Part shown: positions 36,480-48,400 of the stretch, one piece after another | How positions within the stretch are numbered: the first letter of the stretch is position 1 | How the letters are laid out: every line of letters begins with the position of its first letter | Position numbers and translations under genes: made by a program | Origin: Elgaria multicarinata webbii | Taxonomy: Eukaryota > Chordata > Lepidosauria > Squamata > Anguidae | NCBI RefSeq assembly: GCF_023053635.1 | Contig: NC_086180.1 | Span: forward strand, 91,303,447 to 91,367,446 | DNA length: 64,000 nt | Reading direction: 5' to 3' | Notes under the pieces: generated by a model | The model's database searches: none | What the model was told of the DNA's origin: nothing | Seen by the model: only the letters and a program-made list of their open reading frames with translations

Positions 36480-39400
36480 CTCTCATGGTTGCTCCTCCAG
36501 CTGGTGATCTCGCTCCAGAGCTTATCTCTTCAAGGGCAAATCCTACACCTGCAGTGGGAAGCGATGGCTCTTCCGGAGGAGAGCGTCCCAACAGGCTGGC
36601 TGATTCTAGGCTAACATGCGCAGAGCGAAAGGAGGGTGTGAGAAAGTCAGCTCAGCTCACATTGCACCAGAAGCCACCTCTGAATCAGGCTCTCTGAAGT
36701 AACAGCTTTGGGAAAAGGCTTTCTGTTCTCCTTGATAGGACAATTGTCTCGCTTAGTTTGCATAGTTTTGCCTAAGGGAAAGTTTCCAAGAGGCTAGACT
36801 CTCTTCAAGTGGGAAGAGATGTTAATTGCTTAATAAAGGCTCTGTGGTTTACTTAGCAGGCCTCATCGTTTGTTTCCCATCGAAAGCAGGAGTTTCCTGA
36901 GAAACGCGACAGCAGTAAGTCGTTTGGTCACCAATTTGTTCACTGCCTCTATACTTCTGTGCCCTGTGTGCCTGTGCCAGAGATGGATGCAGCCATCGTG
37001 GGGTATGTGCTCTGCCCTTCTGGCTTCTTCTCTTCTGCCAGCAACTTCGTACATGGAGTTCCTCACCCTGCCATTGCCCTACAAACTTCCTTCTCTGTTG
37101 ATTTGACATTTGTTCCCTTGGAAAAGCAGGATGAATCCATCTTCTGCAAGCCTCCTTACAGAGAGCAAGCTCCCTTCCAGGTCTGGCACAAACAAGACAT
37201 CCGTCACCGCCTTGTGGTGGAGCTATGCAGTCTATGGTGCCTTCTCCCACCCCGGCTGTTCTTATCCGTTCTCCGTTTGCTAGGCAAACATAATCTTGCC
37301 TTCGCTGATCCAGTTTCTCGAAGAACTCCCCTTGGCTAATCATGTGGCTGCTAGTCCCTGAGTCCAACACCCAAGTCAGATTATGCCCTTGAGCTTTGGT
37401 TACCTCAAGGCCAACCGTTTTGCGAAGGCTTGTCTCTCACTGCCCTTTGTCTCCCTCTTGTGGCCTTTTTCCAGGTAGTGTGTCTTGGCTCCACACTTGT
37501 AACATTCCTTGGTCCTTGCCTTGAGGGCTTTTTCAGATTCCCTCGTGGCCTTTGTCCTGTTATGTGAGGCGTCAGCCGTGTTTTCCATCCTGCGACTCCA
37601 CTCACTGATCAGCCTGGCCTTCACGTAGTCCAATTTTAACTCTGCTTCCGGGGGGGGGGGGCGCTTCTAAGGCTGTTATGAGGGTTTCATAGGAGTCGTT
37701 TAGGCTGCACAAAATAATGGCCACAACATCCTCTTCTGAGACCTCTGAGCCAATTTCCCGTAGCTCTTCAGCCACTTGCAGGACTGCATTTATACGGTCT
37801 GGCAAGCTGGCTTCTCTTTCAAGCCTCATTCGAAACAACTTTCTCTTCAGAAAGAGCTTTGCATTTATTCTGGCAGGCTGATGCACTTTCTGCAAGGCCT
37901 CCCAGGTTCCCTTGGCTGTTTCCTCATTCCTGATGTGGAGGAACTGGTCATCTTGGACTGACAATGCAATGGTTGTCTTTGCTTTTCTGTCCCCTTCCAC
38001 TAGCACCATTTCCATCTTGAACTTCCATGTCTGGTACTTCCTGGTGTCCAGTTTTGCCATGGCTGCATACGTGTTGCCTTCAACCATTATCCCACACTCC
38101 GAGGTTATTTTTTCTTTGTCTAAGCAGTACTCACAGTTCCTGAGTGATTCTTTTCACAGGCTATTCTTCTTTATCTGCATCCTGGGCCCATAACCAATTG
38201 TTGTCCGAACCGACATGCAAGTAGCCACAAAAGAAACACTCCAGCGGTGGTTTGAAAGAAGCTTTACTTTAGGGATAAGTAACTTTCCATCCTAGGATAG
38301 GATGGCTCAGTCCAGCCATGTCGTCAGCAACCCATGAGGCAGGGAACAAGAAAAAGAAGAGGGAAGTAGAGGGAGGAGACAGGAAAGGGGAAAAACAAAC
38401 AGCCCATCAATCTCCTCCCACCTTGTTCAGGTACACATTAACTCTTTAGCTCCAGGTTCAGTGACCTGAAGCCTGAGTTCTGCTAACAATGAATATAAGC
38501 AAACTTTTACACCAGTGTGGTGTAGTGGCTAAAGTGTTGGACTGGGAGTGGGGAGATTCAGGTTCTAGTCCCCACTCAGCCATGGAAACCCACTACCAAA
38601 CCTACCTCAAAAGAGTTGTTGTCGTGAGGATAAAATGGCGAGGAGGAAGATTATGTACACCTCCTTAGGTTCCTTGGAGGAAAAAAAGGCAGGATATAAA
38701 TGTAATCGTAATAATGATGATAACAACTTGACAATTTCTAATTCAGCCGTGTTTTGTTGAGAGGTCATCCTTTACAGCTTCTTTGTTGAAGAATGGCAAC
38801 TTTCAGTTTGAAGGAGGTGGTCTGGGATTACTGGTATGGTTTCCCATTAGTTTCTGAATATTGTCTTCCTGAAACAAATATTATAAAGGGTATTCTCAAT
38901 ACTGTAAGGGGTACTCTCAATGAATGCCTAGTTCATACTGAGGTTATAAATCTGTGTGTGGTCTTATGAGTTGGATTTTTTTTTTAAAAAATAAATCTGC
39001 ATGCAGAAAAGTTAATATTAAAGGAAAGATAAAGCTAAGACCCATATTTCAAAGAGATCTTGTGATTTATGTGCAAGTAATTTTTATTGAATGGAAGAAC
39101 ATCCAATCACAGGGACCCCATCTGCCATTAGTAGTGCAATCGAACTACAGTTCTACAACTTCATGGAGAAGTAGGTATTGCAACCCATTTCTACTTACGT
39201 CTAGTTGGAAATTACACAGAGTTCAGTGGGATTTATTCCCAGGTTAGTGTATTTAGGATTGCGCCTTCGACTCTAGCATCTTTATTCTTAAGCTATTTGG
39301 TTTTCATTGGAAATTTTCCCTGTGAAAACCCTATGTAGCAGAGTTTTTATCGTTCTCTTAACACTGCTTTCCACCCTTCAAAAATGCCAGTTGAACTATT

Positions 39401-42400
39401 CTTGGAGAAAACGGCTTGAAGGTTGCAGCCTTTTGAAGTTTGATTCTAGTTTGGCAGTACCAGATCGCTTTAAATAGGCGGCTTCCTAACCCTGCCCCAT
39501 GCTTGTGAACTGGTATTGGAGCACAGTATAACTAACGCAGGATCACCCTGCGTTAGTTATACTGTTGTTGTTGTTATTATTATTAAATTTATTTATTTAT
39601 TTGTATCCCGCCTTTTGCCCAATGCTGGGCCTAAAGGCGGCCTTACAAATAAAACATACATTGGGGGGGGACATAAACATTTAAAATACACAACAAAATT
39701 ATAAGACATTAACATAGATGGAGGGCCAGATTATTCTCCAAAGGCCTGCTGGAACAAAAAGTTTAAGCCTGCTTCCGAAAGCCCATCAAGGAGGGAGCCA
39801 GCCTATCTTCCCCGGGAAGAGAGTTCCAAAGCACTGGAGCAGCCACCGAGAAGGCCCTCTCCCATGTTCCCACCAAGCGCACCGTTGTCTGTTGTATGTG
39901 TGATTGCTGCACAAGACTCTTAGGAATTCTCAATGTTGTAGTTGTCTCTCTTCTTTAAATCCTACTAATGTACCTTGCACTTGCTTAGTCCTTTTGTTTT
40001 GTTTTTAATGTGTGTTTTTTAATCTTTCCCTGCTGGTGGTTTTTACTCTGGTTTTTATTCTGCTTTATACTTTTACAGATTTATATTGTTTATGTTTTAT
40101 TTTAAGGTTTTTATTTTTGTTAACTGGCAAAAAAAAAACCCAGTTCCCAACTATATGACATTAGGCCATAGAATTTGGAAAGCAATAAAAAAAGCTGCAC
40201 AAACTAATGAATAACAAAACTGTGGAAACCGTCAAAAGTGGAATATGACCACTTTCTAGTGCACTTCTCTAATTTGATACCAAAGGCATCATATGGACAA
40301 TTGCAAGAGTGAATTTAAAATAATATGTGGTCAACAGTTAGTGTAGTCTGTAAATATAATTCAATAAACGGTATTTCATTCGGTAAAAGCAAATTTCCAA
40401 CCTTTTGCTAAAAAGCCATATAAACAATCTACAGCACCTGCAGGACCATGAAGTAAATCATCCAAGGAAAACCCTAGCATGATGAAGCAACATGAAATTG
40501 CGATTTATTATGAACTAGCATAAGATACATTGCCAGTTCATATCGGTACCTTTTCACCCTGAGTCCATAGGCTACTGTCTCACGGCTGTCCATAATGAGC
40601 ATTCCTGGAGGTACTATGCGCCCCATTAATGTTCTAAAAGAGTTTTAGAAAGCACCATAAGTGTTTCAAAGATAGGTTTGTTGCAAATGAGGAAGGCAGT
40701 ATTATATAAAAATAAAACTTTTACTGCCTCAAACAAACATTGCTTCTAACTAACTTCTCTCCAGCCCTGACTGATTCCTGAGAGTGCTGAGTCACTGACT
40801 GCTGTGTCACCTCCTGATTGGGCGAGTATTCCTTCAATCAAAGTCTGTGTCCCTGACTTCCTCTTCCATCTAACTTCCTGTGTGTCTCACTTAGTTCTAC
40901 CTATTGATACATCTTTCCTTTTTTTATTCTAACCAACAATACATTACAACTCCCATTTACCCCCCAAAAAAGTTAAACATAGTCTTGTAGATGGTGTGGC
41001 TTCTGTACCAGGCGACCTGCTCGAGTTCTTACTTGTTTTGCTATAGGAGATGTAGTTTCTCTGGGGTGATAAGCGGTATCATGGGTATCCCTAGGATGTG
41101 AGGACATTTCAACTATCTCCCCAGTCTCTCTGGCAGGGGATTCCGAATGACCTCTTGCCTGGAGGCCAGACTATGAAGTGGGTGCTCTCTCCTCCTGGAA
41201 TTGCTGTTCTTGGTTGTGGTTCTGCACACCTGCATTTGATACTAGTTGGCTGCTCCTCCGCAGATGTCTACGGTTTCTTCTGAAGACTTGACCCTCTGGT
41301 GTCACCACCTCAAATGACCGTGTGTTCACTTGCCTTTGTACTTCTGCCTTTCGCCATTCCTTGTTCTCTTGCCCTGCTGGCTGAATCCAGATTTGCTCCC
41401 CACTGTGTAGATCAGGTAGATCTTTGGCCGACTTATAATAATGGGCCTGTCTAGATTTTTGTTCTGCTATAGAGTCAGCTCGCCTGTTAAGGATTTCTGG
41501 CTGCAGCAAATTTCCTCACATTGGAAGTAAGGTCTTAGTTCTTCGACCCATGAGACTCTGAGCTGGACAAGCATCCAAGCCTTGTGATGGGGTGTTCCTG
41601 TGGTCTAAGACAGCTAGATATGGATCTGTCCCAGCTTTCTTGGCTTTGACCAAAATACGCTTTGCTGTCTTGACAGCTGACTCAGCTTTCCCATTGCTCT
41701 GGGGATAGGCCGGTGATGATGTCTGATGATCAAATTCCCACTGTGCTCTGAAGGCCTTAAATTCTTCAGACACAAACTGAGGGCCATTGTCTGAAAATAA
41801 AACATCGGGTATTCCATAACGGGCAAAGTGTCCTTTAAGCTTTCTGATAATTGTTCGAGATCGGGTATCTAGCAAGGAGTCTATCTCCCAGAAATTGGAA
41901 TAGTAGTCCACCGTTATGAGGTAGTCTTTGTCTTGCAACTTGAATAGGTCTACTCCTACCTTTTCCCAAGGCCTCCTTGGAATCTCATGTGGGTGGAGTG
42001 TTTCTTTTTGCTGTCTGTCACCTAGAGAATTGCAGATCTCACATTGTGCCATGTAAGTTTTCAGCTGATTGCCAGGCCAATATACGCATTCTCTCGCTCT
42101 CCTCAGACAGCTCTCAATTCCCATGTGTGAAGAGTGTATCCTTTTCATTATGTCCAAGCGCATTGCTCTGGAATGATAGCTCTGTTTGCCCTAAAGAGAA
42201 TTCCATCTTGCACACTGAGCTCCTCTCTCATTGAGAAATAGGGTGTAGCTTCCACTGGTAGCTGATGTTTGGTCTCTGGCCAACCATCCAGGACAATGCG
42301 TTTAACTATCTGTAAGTTGGTATCCTGCTCTGTGCCTTCCTGTATTGCTTGTAGGCGTGGCCGTGAAATGGGTAGATATTGCAGCATATTTATTGACTCT

Positions 42401-45400
42401 ATGTCCTTTTCAACTGAATCATCTTCACTGGGCTCTGAGAGATATGCTCTGCTTAATGTGTCTGCCATTACCAGGTGCTTGCCTGGATGATATTGGATCT
42501 GTACATCATACTTTTGCAATCTCATCAACATCCTTGAAGCCTCTTTGGGGCACTCAATAATGGTTTCCGCACAATGGTTTCCAGTGGCTTGTGGTCAGAT
42601 TGGACATGTACTGTCTGTCCAAAAGTGAGCTGGTGGAAGCGTTCCATCCCAAAAAGGACAGCTAACAGTTCTTTTTCAATTTGTGCATAACCTCTCTCTG
42701 TTTCTGACAGTGCTCTACTGGCAAAAGCAATTGGTTGTTGTTTTTGTAAAAGGGCCGCTCCAAGCCCCTTTTGTGAGGCATCACATTGTAGGACTAGCTG
42801 TTCTCCTGGGCTGTAGTACTTCAGTACAGGGGTCTTGGATATAGTATCCTTAATTTTATGAAATGCTTGCTGATGACTCTATGACCATTCCCATTCTACT
42901 TCTTTGTGTGTCAACTGTCTGAGTGGCTCACAGTCAGCTGCTAACCCTTTACAAAACTTCGCCAGGTAGTTTATCATGCCTAAGAATCGTTGCACACCTT
43001 TCACATCCTCGGGTCGTGGCATCTCTCGGATTGCCTTAACTTTTCCAGGGTCCACCTTCAACCCATCTGCAGTCAGCAGGTGGCCAATGTAAGGTACTTC
43101 TTTCAGTCTTAATCTGGCCTTATCCTGATTCAATTTGATGTTCCTCTCTCTGCACCTCTCCAGAAAATGGCACAACTTTTTGTCATGATCCCTTGTAGCT
43201 TCTATTATCGTATCTCCTTCTCCCACAATTAGGATATCATCTGCGATTATCTTCAGGCCTGGGATGTTCTCTAGCTCTTGATTCAACCTGCGTTGAAACA
43301 CTTCTGGGGCAGGGCTGATGCCCATTGGCATTCGTAACCAGCGGTATCTGCCAAAAGGGGTTGCAAATGTGGTCAGGTAGCTAGATTCCTTATCCAGTTC
43401 TATGTGCCAAAATCCATTTTTCACATCAAACACTGAAAATACCTTGGCTTGTGATAGGTCACATAGAACATCGTCAATGGTTGGCAGGGGATAATGACTG
43501 CGTTTTAATGCCTTATTTAAAGGTTTAGGGTCAATACAAATACGGAGCTTTCCAGAGGGTTTCCGTACAATGACCAAGCTGCTGATCCATTCTGTGCTAG
43601 TCTGTACTGGAGCAATTATGCCTTTGCTTTGAAGGCTTGCTAGTTCCTTCTTCAGTGGTTCTGCCAGTGCCATAGGAACTCTCCTTTTAGGGATCTTTAC
43701 TGGTTCTACTGAAGGATCTACCTGAAGTTTCAATTTCCCTGCCAAATGTCCTTCCCCTTCAAAAACATCCCCAAAATCTTTCAGTATTTTCTCCATAGTC
43801 CAAATCCTGGACTGGTTCTGCTCACTGGCTTGTACAGCATTCAGGATGTTCTTATGTTGCACGTGAATCAATTGCATAGCTTGGACTGCTTCGCTTCCTA
43901 GCAGTGGTCTGTGGGCATTCCCTTCCACGATGATGAACTCTAAGCGATAGAGTCTATTATTCTTTGGATTGCGAATCTTTAGCCTGCACTTCCCCACAGG
44001 TTTCAGGGTACTGCTATTGTACATAATGAGCAATTGGCCACATGGTTCCAGATCTGTTTCCTTGTCTATTAGAGCTAATGGCAGCACATTGCAGGTGGCT
44101 CCACAATCCAGTTGGAAACGAACTGGGTGTTTGTTCAACAACATAGTGGCAAACAATGTGGTGGGGTAGGTTACCTTCTTCCCTGTATTCCCCACTATGT
44201 GGGCATCATGATTCACTGGACCCAAAGTGAGGCTTAAAACATCCTCACAGTTTTCAGACTCATCGCTTTCATTCTGTATTGTTCTCACAGCCAGCCTATT
44301 AGGTTTCTTCTCACTCTTGTTTCATTTTGTTTAGGTATGCAGTAATCATCCAGCCCTTTTACTAGCTGTTGCAGAGTAGAAGTTGTACTAAACCCAAGAG
44401 TTTTGCATATCTCTCTCCCCTTTTCTCCAATCAGATAATATAATAACTTTACCTTTTGCTTTTCTTCCTCTTTTGTGAAGGCAAGATCCAGGTACAATTC
44501 AAACTCCTCTTTCCAGTTCTGCCAAGCTTGAGCCAGATTAGGCCCAGTGAAATCCAGTGATGGGGGGGCTTTCAAACTTCGCTCCATAATCCAAAATCTC
44601 AAGCTGTTTTGTTGTTGTTGTTGTAAATGGGTCCTGTTAGACTTCTGACACCATGTTTCAAAGATAGGTTTGTTGCAAATGAGGAATGCAGTATTCTATA
44701 AAAATAAAACTTTTATTGCCTCAAACAAACATTGCTTCTAACTAACTTCTCTCCAGCCCTGACTGACTCCTGAGAGTGCTGAGTCACTGACTGCTGTGTC
44801 ACCTCCTGATTGGGCGAGTATTCCTTCAAAGTCTGTGTCCCTGACTTCCTCTTCCATCTAACTTCCTGTGTGTCTCACTTAGTTCTACCTATTGATACAA
44901 TAAGGACAACTTATGGGTAACACTGCACTACCTAATTCCATTAATATTTTACTTCTGTAGTTCCCTCATCCAGTTGAATGATTTGCACACTATTGCAAGT
45001 AGATCTGGTTTCAGTGCTCAAAACACACACTGTGAACTAGAACACTACATAGCTGTACATGTAAATTTAAGTTAATCTCTTTCTCCCTCCCCCACTTGAG
45101 TTGTCTGGTATTAGATTTCCTTCAGAGCTTTCCTGGTGTTCCTTTTGGTTTCAGACAAAAACAATCTTAGATTAACAAATTTATTATGGCATAAACTTTC
45201 ATGGATAAGAGACCACTTCATCAGATGCATAAATAAATATGTGTGTATGTTCTGTGTTTTAGAGTTTTAAATTTTGTATACTTGTTTTTACCTCAATTTT
45301 AGAATTTTTGTAAACCGCCCAGAGAGCCCTGGCTATGGGAGCGGTATATAAGTGTAATAAATAAATAAATAAATAAATAAATGTTATTTTCAGGTGATAT

Positions 45401-48400
45401 GTGTAGAGCGGAGGCAAAAATGGTCCAATGACAATGAAATGCAAAAAGTACATATTTTTCAAAGTGGGTTTCTTGCCGCGACACAGGTTCTTGACAACAG
45501 GCCTGTCCGTGGACACTCCCTGCTCAAGCTAAGCGCCACCACTTTAGGAGCCTGAGGTGAGGGACAAATGCCACCTTTCTACAAACTATGTGGAGAAAGG
45601 AGATAAACAGGAATAATTTCAGGAATAAAATAATGCGCTGTGAATTATATGTGCTGACGGTGAATTAATGTCAGAACGGGTGTTATATGTATATAACACC
45701 AGATGATAAATGCCAAGGAGACACATGGGATTTTTGTGGTAGTAAAACTGAATAAAAAATTATTTCAACGTTCACAAACTTTGTTTCATAATAAAACTTT
45801 TCAGACCCTTGTTAAAACCTCTCATCCAATCCTTTCTCTCTTCTCATACATGCTTTCCTTTCTCTCATACCTTCACTCTTGAACTTTCTTTATTATCAGG
45901 ATTGGTTAATATACACCAACTGACAATCTGCCCACTACACTCAAAAGACAACCCTCTTTACCCTGAGCCTCTAATTCTCCCTCAAACCAAAGTACTTTAA
46001 ACACACACACAAACACACACACACACCCCGATCCCCTCAGTCATCCCCTTATATATCCTCCTCCCCCATCCTAAGATATTCCATCTCCACCCACTCAGGT
46101 CAACATTCTAAACACAATAGACTTACAAATCTTAAACATACATTAGGGAACTGACTTGTGGGGTTTAATGCCACATTCTTCTGTACAGTATTTGTCTCTT
46201 AGCTCAAAGAAGAGCTGTGGTATGTAATATAGAAATGATTGTAGCCTTAATGTTCTATTTTTAACACCAGTCTTCTAAATAATCTTGACTTAAACAGCAA
46301 AGAAGGCATGTGACTTTCAGTAGAAATCAATTATAGTTTCTCCTTCTGAAAGCGACTGGTACCATAGAATGGGATAGATTGTTACAGCGAATGCTTGCTT
46401 ATGGTCTTGAATTGTCTGTTAATGTCTCTTTATAGAAGCTAATCCTTAGGCAATGATTTCCCATACAGAACTCTTGAGTGTTTTCAATAGAGTTGCTTTG
46501 GAGCTTTGGAAAGGTGACCCCACCCCCTTCTTAAGGGTGTGTGTGTGCATAAATAGAAAAAGACAGAAGCAAAGTTCAGGTTGTCATGCAAGCCTGGGGA
46601 TCTGGAACTAGCCATGGTGTGTATCACATTGTGGTACACACAATATGGTATAGTGGTTAGAGTGTTGGACTGGGACTGGGGAGACCTGGGTTCAGTTACC
46701 TAGTTGGCCATGGAGTTCAGTGGGTGACTTTGGGCCAGTCTCTGACTCTCAGTCTAACCTACCTCACAGGGTGGTTATGAGGATAATTTTTATTTATTTA
46801 TTTATTTATTACATTTCTATACCGCCCAATAGCCGGAGCTCTCTGGGCGGTTCACAAAAATTAAAAACATTCAAAGTATAAAACAACAGTATAAAATACA
46901 ATATAAAAGCTCAACCAGATGAAAACAGCAGCAATGCAAAATTACAAATTTAAAACACCAAGTTAAAATTTATTTATAGACTGTTAAAAGGCTGGGAGAA
47001 TAAAAAGGTCTTCACCTGGCATCTAAAAGCATATAATGTAGATGCCAAATGAACCTCCTTAGGGAACTCATTCCACAGCTGGGGTGCCACAGCAGAGAAG
47101 GCCCTCCTCCTGGTAGCCACCTGCCTCACTTCCTTTGGCAGGGGCTCGTGGAGAAGGACCCCTGAGGATGGCCTTAGGGTCCAGGCAGGTACATATGGGA
47201 GGAGGCATTCCTTCAGATAGCCTGGCCCCATACCAGCACTTTGAATCGGGCCCGGACCTGGACTGGCAGCCAGTGAAGCTGGAAAAGGACTGGCATGATG
47301 TGGTCTCATCGGCCAGTCCCTGTTAGTAACCGCACTGCCCTGTTTTGTACCAGTTGAAGTTTCTGGACCGTTTTCAAAGGCAGCCCCACATATAACGCAA
47401 TGCAGTAATCCAAACGAGAGGTTATCAGAGCATGGATAACTGTAGCTAGGCTATCTCTGTCCAGATAAGGGCGCAGTAACTTATAAAGTGGAGAGGAGAA
47501 GGGTTCTGTAAGCCAACTTATGTTTCTTTGAGGGAAAGTGGGGTATAAATGTAACAGACAAACAAATAACTGAAAAACATTCTGTGGAAGGATATAATGG
47601 TGGGAAATTTCCACCCTGTATCTCTGGGCTACTATCAGTCACATTTTGTATGATGCAGTGGTATGTGTGATGGGATTGCCCTCGCTGCACCCAACCTCCA
47701 TCCATGCATTTTGAGGATCTTGCCTACACAAGTAACTATGGGTATTCACTTCAGTGCCCCTAAACTCTCTGCCCTCCATTCTTTAAGAGTAGAGATCACC
47801 CTTTTGGAGCCTATGCAGGTTGGAGGGTATGCACATACTGTAGGCCACTGTGCAAACAGGAACTCAAACACAGGACGGTTGGGTGTAATGTGGGGGCAGA
47901 AGTGATCGCTGCATGTAGCAAACATTGTCTGCACAAAGGTTGAGTTCCTCTTTAAGAAGGCTGTCAGGGATTTCCCCACCAGGTTTTTACTCAAGAAGTC
48001 ACACTCTGAAATTGTTAACAAGTCCCGGCCTGCTTAGGCCAGGAACTCCCCGAAGAGGCTCACCTGGTCCCTGACTTATCTTTTAGCACCAGGCAAAGAC
48101 CTTTCTTTTCTCTCAGGCATTTTGGAGATGTAGTTCTAGATTTTTATGACTGTTCTATCAATTTCTGTGCTGTTTGTTGTTTTGCATTGCATTTTATTCT
48201 TTTAAACATTTGTATTGTATTTTATATTTTTAACTGTTTCTATGGCATTTTAGTGTTTTAACTGTTTGTAACCTACCCAGAGAACATTGGTTATTGGGCT
48301 GATTGGAAATGTAATGAATAAATAAGCAAACAAACCAGATCTTATTCCCTTTGCAGTCTTCTTTTGTTTAGTTCGGCAGGACACTTCACATATATACCCA

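Larger units (their letters stand above)
32553..38488 (-). mobile_element. Ty1/copia retrotransposon in WDR1 intron 2, antisense
   Basis: It reads on the minus strand between two LTRs. Near the 5' LTR is a primer-binding site (38,180-38,194, minus GGTTATGGGCCCAG). Then follow a gag region (about 38,090-37,400; CYKCGAKTH zinc-knuckle-like), GAG-pre-integrase and integrase (about 37,370-34,660, interrupted), RT (about 34,080-33,600; YVDD) and RNase H (about 33,400-32,900; [37 protein letters not shown]). A polypurine tract lies at about 32,858-32,866. A solo LTR carrying an L2 is inserted at 35,316-36,911. It is broken, with several lesions. The LTRs differ at about 5% of positions, so it is older than the gypsy element nearby. 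Confidence 0.92.
40662..44899 (-). mobile_element. Ty3/gypsy retrotransposon in WDR1 intron 2, antisense
   Basis: A 4,238-bp element on the minus strand with 5-bp target-site duplications ATAAG (40,657-40,661 and 44,900-44,904). The primer-binding site directly after the 5' LTR reads TGGTGTCAGAAGT, complementary to a tRNA 3' end of tRNA-Leu type. Parts in order: short gag (about 44,600-44,290), protease (near 44,110, DCGAT), RT (about 43,700-43,100; ADD catalytic motif), RNase H (to about 42,450), integrase (about 42,160-41,520; HSSHMG zinc part, VDYYSNF, DNGPQF) and a C-terminal part (to about 41,170). A purine tract precedes the 3' LTR. It is broken, with a few lesions and a gag shorter than usual. 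LTRs are about 98% identical, so it is young. Confidence 0.95.

Noticed and set aside
38511-38600. Possible tRNA gene (box A and box B motifs)
   Set aside because: The motifs are the head of a SINE with the typical SINE body and tail. No cloverleaf with paired acceptor stem is seen.
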